The translations under genes and the position numbers were made by a program. 38,631 bases of DNA, taken from an uncultured Bacteroidota bacterium. GTDB lineage: Bacteria > Bacteroidota > Bacteroidia > Bacteroidales > P3. Below, piece by piece: positions 35,502 through 38,631 of the stretch. The stretch lies in assembly GCA_902784465.1 (NCBI GenBank), contig CACZUZ010000020.1, positions 1-38,631 on the forward strand, written 5' to 3'. The notes below the pieces were generated by a model that worked only from the letters and a program-made list of their open reading frames with translations, was not told the origin of the DNA and did no database searches. Each line of letters opens with the position of its first letter. Position 1 is the stretch's first letter.

Positions 35502-37040
35502 TTACAAGTCGCGTTCTTCGGAGCCTTCGTCGCTGATGGAGCCGTCGATGAAGACACGCTTGAAATAGGTTTCGAGGGCGTCTTTGGATTTCTGTGCAGC
35601 ACGCTTCCAGATACTTCCTTTCTCATCTTCCGGATTTCCTTTCGGTGTCTCTTTATCGAACAGTTTCTTCCTGCGTTTCTTCTCTTTCACTTCATCTTCA
35701 TTTTCATCCCCATTGTATCGTTCCAGCACGCTATCATCGTGATCGTTCTTCTCTACCTTGTCGGGGTCTTCTTCCTCGATGGGCTGGACCTCTGGCTCAG
35801 GCTGGTTGGCAAGCTCTTCCATTGGCATGCCGCCGTCGCTGTTCTCTGCATACTCTATCTCCTGCAGACGCATGCGGTCTAACTCGTAGAAGCCATGCAG
35901 CACTAGTCCGATGCCGGTGGCATACATCGTGTTGATGATTTCGGGGTCGGTATTCTTGTCGAGATGGGCATCCGGCAGACCCACACGGGTGTCGATACCT
36001 GTCATGAACTCGGTAAGCTCCTTCAGGTGACGCAGCTGAGCGCCGCCGCCCGTCAGCACGATGCCGGCGAAGATGTCCTTCTCAAGATGCGACTTTCTGA
36101 TTTCAAAATCCACCTGTTCGAGTATAGTCTCGGTACGGGCCTTGATGATGGTTGCCAGTGTACGCATGCTTATCTCGCGTGCCGGCTGGGTGTGGAGGCC
36201 TGGTATGGAGATGATGTCGTTTTCGCTGACGTTCTGAGGCAGACAGGATCCAAAGCGTGTCTTGAGGGTCTCGGCCTGGGGCCGCATGATTTTGCATCCA
36301 TCCTTGATGTCGTTGGTGATGGCGTTGCCGGCGAGAGGCAGCACCGTGGTATGGCGGATGATGCCCTCCTTGAAGATGGCTATGTCGGTAGTGCCGCCAC
36401 CTATGTCGACAAGGGCCACGCCAGCCTCGCGGTCATCGTCGTCGAGGACTGCGTAAGCAGAGGCGATAGGCTCAAGCACAACGCCTTTGATGCGTAGACC
36501 GGCACGTTCCACGCTGTCATGGATATTGCGGAGGTTGACAGTGTTGCCAGTGACTATATGGAAGTTGGATTTCAACTGTTTGCCGCTGACACCCACAGGG
36601 TTGACCTCGGGACTCAGTTCCTCGCCGTCGACAACGAAGTTTTGCGGGAAGATATGGATAATGTCCTCGCCAGGGTTCAGCAGCATGTTGTGCTGCTCTT
36701 CGATAAGACGGTCGACATCTTCCTGCTTGATGAGACGCTGCTCCGGAGGAATGACGATGGTGCCCATGTTCTGCTGGCTCTTGATGTGCTGGCCTGCGAT
36801 GCCCACATAAACCTCAGTAACCTCGACGCCAGCCTGTTCCGAGGCGGTCTGCACGGCCTTGATGATAGACTTCGATGTGTCCTTGATGTTCTTTACTACG
36901 CCGCGTTCAACACCCTTGGAGTCGGTCTTGCCGAAGCCAATGATTTTGATTTTGTCGGCCTCGGTACGCTGACCGATGAAGCAGGCAATTTTCGTCGTTC
37001 CAATGTCGAGTCCAACGATGATGTCGTTCAGATTATTCAT
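35502..37040 (-). CDS. ftsA: cell division protein FtsA
   Basis: Actin-like ATPase that tethers FtsZ to the membrane. At 512 residues it is longer than the E. coli protein (about 420). Actin-fold motifs are VGLDIGTTKIACFIG (10-24), the SHS2 (1C) region VYVGIAGQHIKSQ, ALVDIGGGTTDIAIF and VLTGGGAQLRHLKEL. The C-terminal 100 residues are a highly charged linker (PIEEEDPDKVEKNDHDD, KEKKRRKKLF), then a predicted amphipathic helix GSIWKRAAQKSKDALETYFK, the likely membrane-targeting element, followed by an acidic tail. It lies 56 bp from ftsQ in the same direction. Confidence 0.96.
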   Translation of the reverse strand: MNNLNDIIVGLDIGTTKIACFIGQRTEADKIKIIGFGKTDSKGVERGVVKNIKDTSKSIIKAVQTASEQAGVEVTEVYVGIAGQHIKSQQNMGTIVIPPEQRLIKQEDVDRLIEEQHNMLLNPGEDIIHIFPQNFVVDGEELSPEVNPVGVSGKQLKSNFHIVTGNTVNLRNIHDSVERAGLRIKGVVLEPIASAYAVLDDDDREAGVALVDIGGGTTDIAIFKEGIIRHTTVLPLAGNAITNDIKDGCKIMRPQAETLKTRFGSCLPQNVSENDIISIPGLHTQPAREISMRTLATIIKARTETILEQVDFEIRKSHLEKDIFAGIVLTGGGAQLRHLKELTEFMTGIDTRVGLPDAHLDKNTDPEIINTMYATGIGLVLHGFYELDRMRLQEIEYAENSDGGMPMEELANQPEPEVQPIEEEDPDKVEKNDHDDSVLERYNGDENEDEVKEKKRRKKLFDKETPKGNPEDEKGSIWKRAAQKSKDALETYFKRVFIDGSISDEGSEERDL

Positions 37041-37096
37041 GGCAATGTATTTTTGTTTGTTATTATCGGATTAAGCAGTGTTGATGGCAGACCATA

Positions 37097-37864
37097 TTAC
37101 TTCACGCCCACCACTTGGTTTCTGTATTTCAGGTTGATGGCCTTGTATGTATCCCAACCCATCTTTTTGACTCCTTTGTCGTAGAAGGCCCAGAGGTTCT
37201 CAAACTTTTCGTCCAGCATCGTGGTGTCGCCGACGATGACGACGGTGCTCCCCAGTTTGGGTGTCAGCACCAGATCGCCCTTGGCGGTCATCGTCACCTG
37301 GTCGAAGACCCCGTCGTAACGAGGATTTTCGCGCAGAAACTTTGTCAGTCGCCAGATGCTCATCAGCGAGAAAGGATGCACACCGGCGGTATCGGCGAGG
37401 TTAATCTCTTTAATCTTCTTGACTTTAGCCTCTTCCCTCTCGCTGCTGCCGACAATCACGTCGCAGAAATGGTTGGCACAGAGCGGCATGTAGGTACCCT
37501 GTTCAGAGAGATAGAATTCCTTGTCTTGGAAGAAGAGACGCACCACGGGAGTCCGTTGCATGACCTCGACCTGCAATTTGCCGCCTGCCGACATACTCAC
37601 GTCGGCATTCAAAACATAGGGATGGTTCTCCAGCGTGCGGCATATATCCTTTTTCTCCACACGTTTGATGTCGGTATGCAGCAGCTTGGGGTATGCGGCG
37701 AGGATGATGCTGTCGACATCCCTCTCGGTGAGGAGGCAGATGTCGTTGCCCTTCACGACAGTCTCAACGCCACGCATAGTGGAGTTGCGACGCACCACAT
37801 GGAACGCCACGACAACCGCGATAATAAGCAGCCAGATAACAAGGTTTCTAACGTTGAGACGCAT
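37097..37864 (-). CDS. ftsQ: cell division protein FtsQ
   Basis: Bitopic divisome protein, 255 residues. A short cytoplasmic start is followed by one helix (LVIWLLIIAVVVAFHVV) and a periplasmic POTRA/FtsQ domain (about 45-250), with VEKKDICRTLENHPYVLNAD and VEVMQRTPVVRLF matching the POTRA-beta region. The identification rests on size, topology and position between murC and ftsA, supported by these motifs. It is 12 bp from murC, so the two are co-transcribed. Confidence 0.93.
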   Translation of the reverse strand: MRLNVRNLVIWLLIIAVVVAFHVVRRNSTMRGVETVVKGNDICLLTERDVDSIILAAYPKLLHTDIKRVEKKDICRTLENHPYVLNADVSMSAGGKLQVEVMQRTPVVRLFFQDKEFYLSEQGTYMPLCANHFCDVIVGSSEREEAKVKKIKEINLADTAGVHPFSLMSIWRLTKFLRENPRYDGVFDQVTMTAKGDLVLTPKLGSTVVIVGDTTMLDEKFENLWAFYDKGVKKMGWDTYKAINLKYRNQVVGVK

Positions 37865-37876
37865 TTTTTTAGACTT

Positions 37877-38631
37877 TTAATTTTCTCTAAATCTATCTTC
37901 TAGTATGGGGACGAGGCGGTCAATGTCGCCGGCTCCCATGGTGAGGAGGACATCGGGGCAGAGCGCTTCGGCGAGGTCGGGAATCTGGTCGGCACTGCTC
38001 AGGTACTTGCTCATGCTCTCGATTTTACGTAATATCATGCCCGACGACACACCAGGGATAGGCTTTTCGCGAGCCGGATAGATGGGCATCAGTACAATCT
38101 CGTCGAGCGGCTTCAGCGCCTCGGCAAACTCGTCGGCGAAGTCGCGTGTACGCGTGTACAGATGCGGCTGGAAGATTCCCACTATACGTTTCCCCGGATA
38201 GAGATATTTCACCGACTCGATGGTCGCAGATATCTCCTTAGGGTGATGCGCATAGTCATCGATATAGACAAAGTCCTTGGTCTTGACCCTGACATCGAAA
38301 CGGCGCTTGATACCCTTGAAGGTCTTCAGGCCATGACGCAGCTGGTACTCGTCGACACCGCAACGCAGAGCCACTGCCGATGCCGCGACAGCGTTCTCCA
38401 CATTGTAGAGACAGGAGTCTTGAAGTTCAAGGTCGAAGAACACCCTCTCGGGTGTACGCAGGTCGAAATAGATGTTTCCGTTGTAGTTGCGGACGTTGAT
38501 GGCATAGTAGTCGGGCTCGATGGAACGGGCCGAGTAAGTGAAGCTCTTCAGTTCAGATGATATATTTATATGTTTTGCAGAGTCGGCGTGGTCATGGTCA
38601 TGGTGGTGGTCGTCGTTGTCGTTGTCATGGT
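37877..38631 (-). CDS. murC: UDP-N-acetylmuramate--L-alanine ligase MurC (3' part)
   Basis: Adds L-alanine to UDP-MurNAc in peptidoglycan precursor synthesis. The frame is open to the right edge, so about 250 C-terminal residues are seen and the N-terminal ATP-binding part is outside. Motifs NVENAVAASAVALRCGVD, DDYAHHPKEI and FQPHLYTRTRDF are characteristic of MurC. The apparent internal start at 38443 (GTG) is only a codon of the longer frame. Near the window edge residues read HDNDNDDHHHDHDHADSAKH, a histidine/aspartate-rich insertion before FTYSARSIEPDYYAINV. Confidence 0.95.
   Translation of the reverse strand, partial: HDNDNDDHHHDHDHADSAKHINISSELKSFTYSARSIEPDYYAINVRNYNGNIYFDLRTPERVFFDLELQDSCLYNVENAVAASAVALRCGVDEYQLRHGLKTFKGIKRRFDVRVKTKDFVYIDDYAHHPKEISATIESVKYLYPGKRIVGIFQPHLYTRTRDFADEFAEALKPLDEIVLMPIYPAREKPIPGVSSGMILRKIESMSKYLSSADQIPDLAEALCPDVLLTMGAGDIDRLVPILEDRFREN

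Noticed and set aside
37047-37054. Plus-strand TATTTTTG between ftsA and ftsQ
   Set aside because: Faces against the operon with no gene to drive. Likely chance in AT-rich spacer.

Overview
The window is a chromosomal segment of a Bacteroidales bacterium (phylum Bacteroidota), probably a host-associated or uncultured lineage. Four things point there. Promoter-like sites follow the Bacteroidetes -7 consensus TAnnTTTG. A giant surface protein carries a type IX secretion (T9SS) C-terminal signal. Shine-Dalgarno sequences are generally absent. The division cluster runs murC-ftsQ-ftsA-ftsZ with a long FtsZ linker. No rRNA, tRNA, CRISPR array or intact insertion sequence was seen. Family names come from motifs read by eye, not from database searches. 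|| Layout. 1-514: tail of an unidentified gene, then an AT-rich gap holding a fossil C-terminus of an ORF6N-type protein. 515-4891: a 1458-residue beta-helix protein with a T9SS signal. 5046-5254: a 33-bp tandem array leading into the promoter of an AAA+ ATPase with a DUF4143 domain (5293-6405). 6429-24530, all minus strand: mnmE, a small membrane protein, uvrA, a SNF2-type helicase, recJ, an ABC-2 exporter (permease and ATPase), a BatA-like VWA membrane protein, nth, a membrane-anchored endonuclease/exonuclease/phosphatase (EEP) protein and a rhomboid protease. 24630-28129, plus strand: aroE, a Wzx-like flippase and prfA. 28175-29296, minus strand: a second DUF4143 ATPase, AT-rich, behind two tandem palindromes. 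29618-30064, plus strand: a lipoprotein resembling the radical-SAM-associated family, without a radical SAM gene in view. 30108-38631, minus strand: mnmA, a DUF21/CBS protein, an EamA transporter, ftsZ, ftsA, ftsQ and the 3' part of murC. || How the genes fit together. Most are housekeeping: tRNA wobble-uridine modification (MnmE, MnmA), DNA repair (UvrA, RecJ, Nth, possibly the SNF2 protein), translation termination (RF1) and divisome/cell-wall synthesis. || Two features stand out. First, each DUF4143 ATPase has its own array directly against its promoter. The two arrays are unrelated in sequence, but both have a 32-33 bp period and both contain dyads, which suggests an autoregulated ATPase plus cognate-repeat system. 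Second, short tandem repeats of 7, 8 or 9 bp, mostly variants of GTGAATT, are scattered between genes and inside coding regions, including in-frame tracts in uvrA and mnmA and the C-terminal codons of nth and the EamA transporter.
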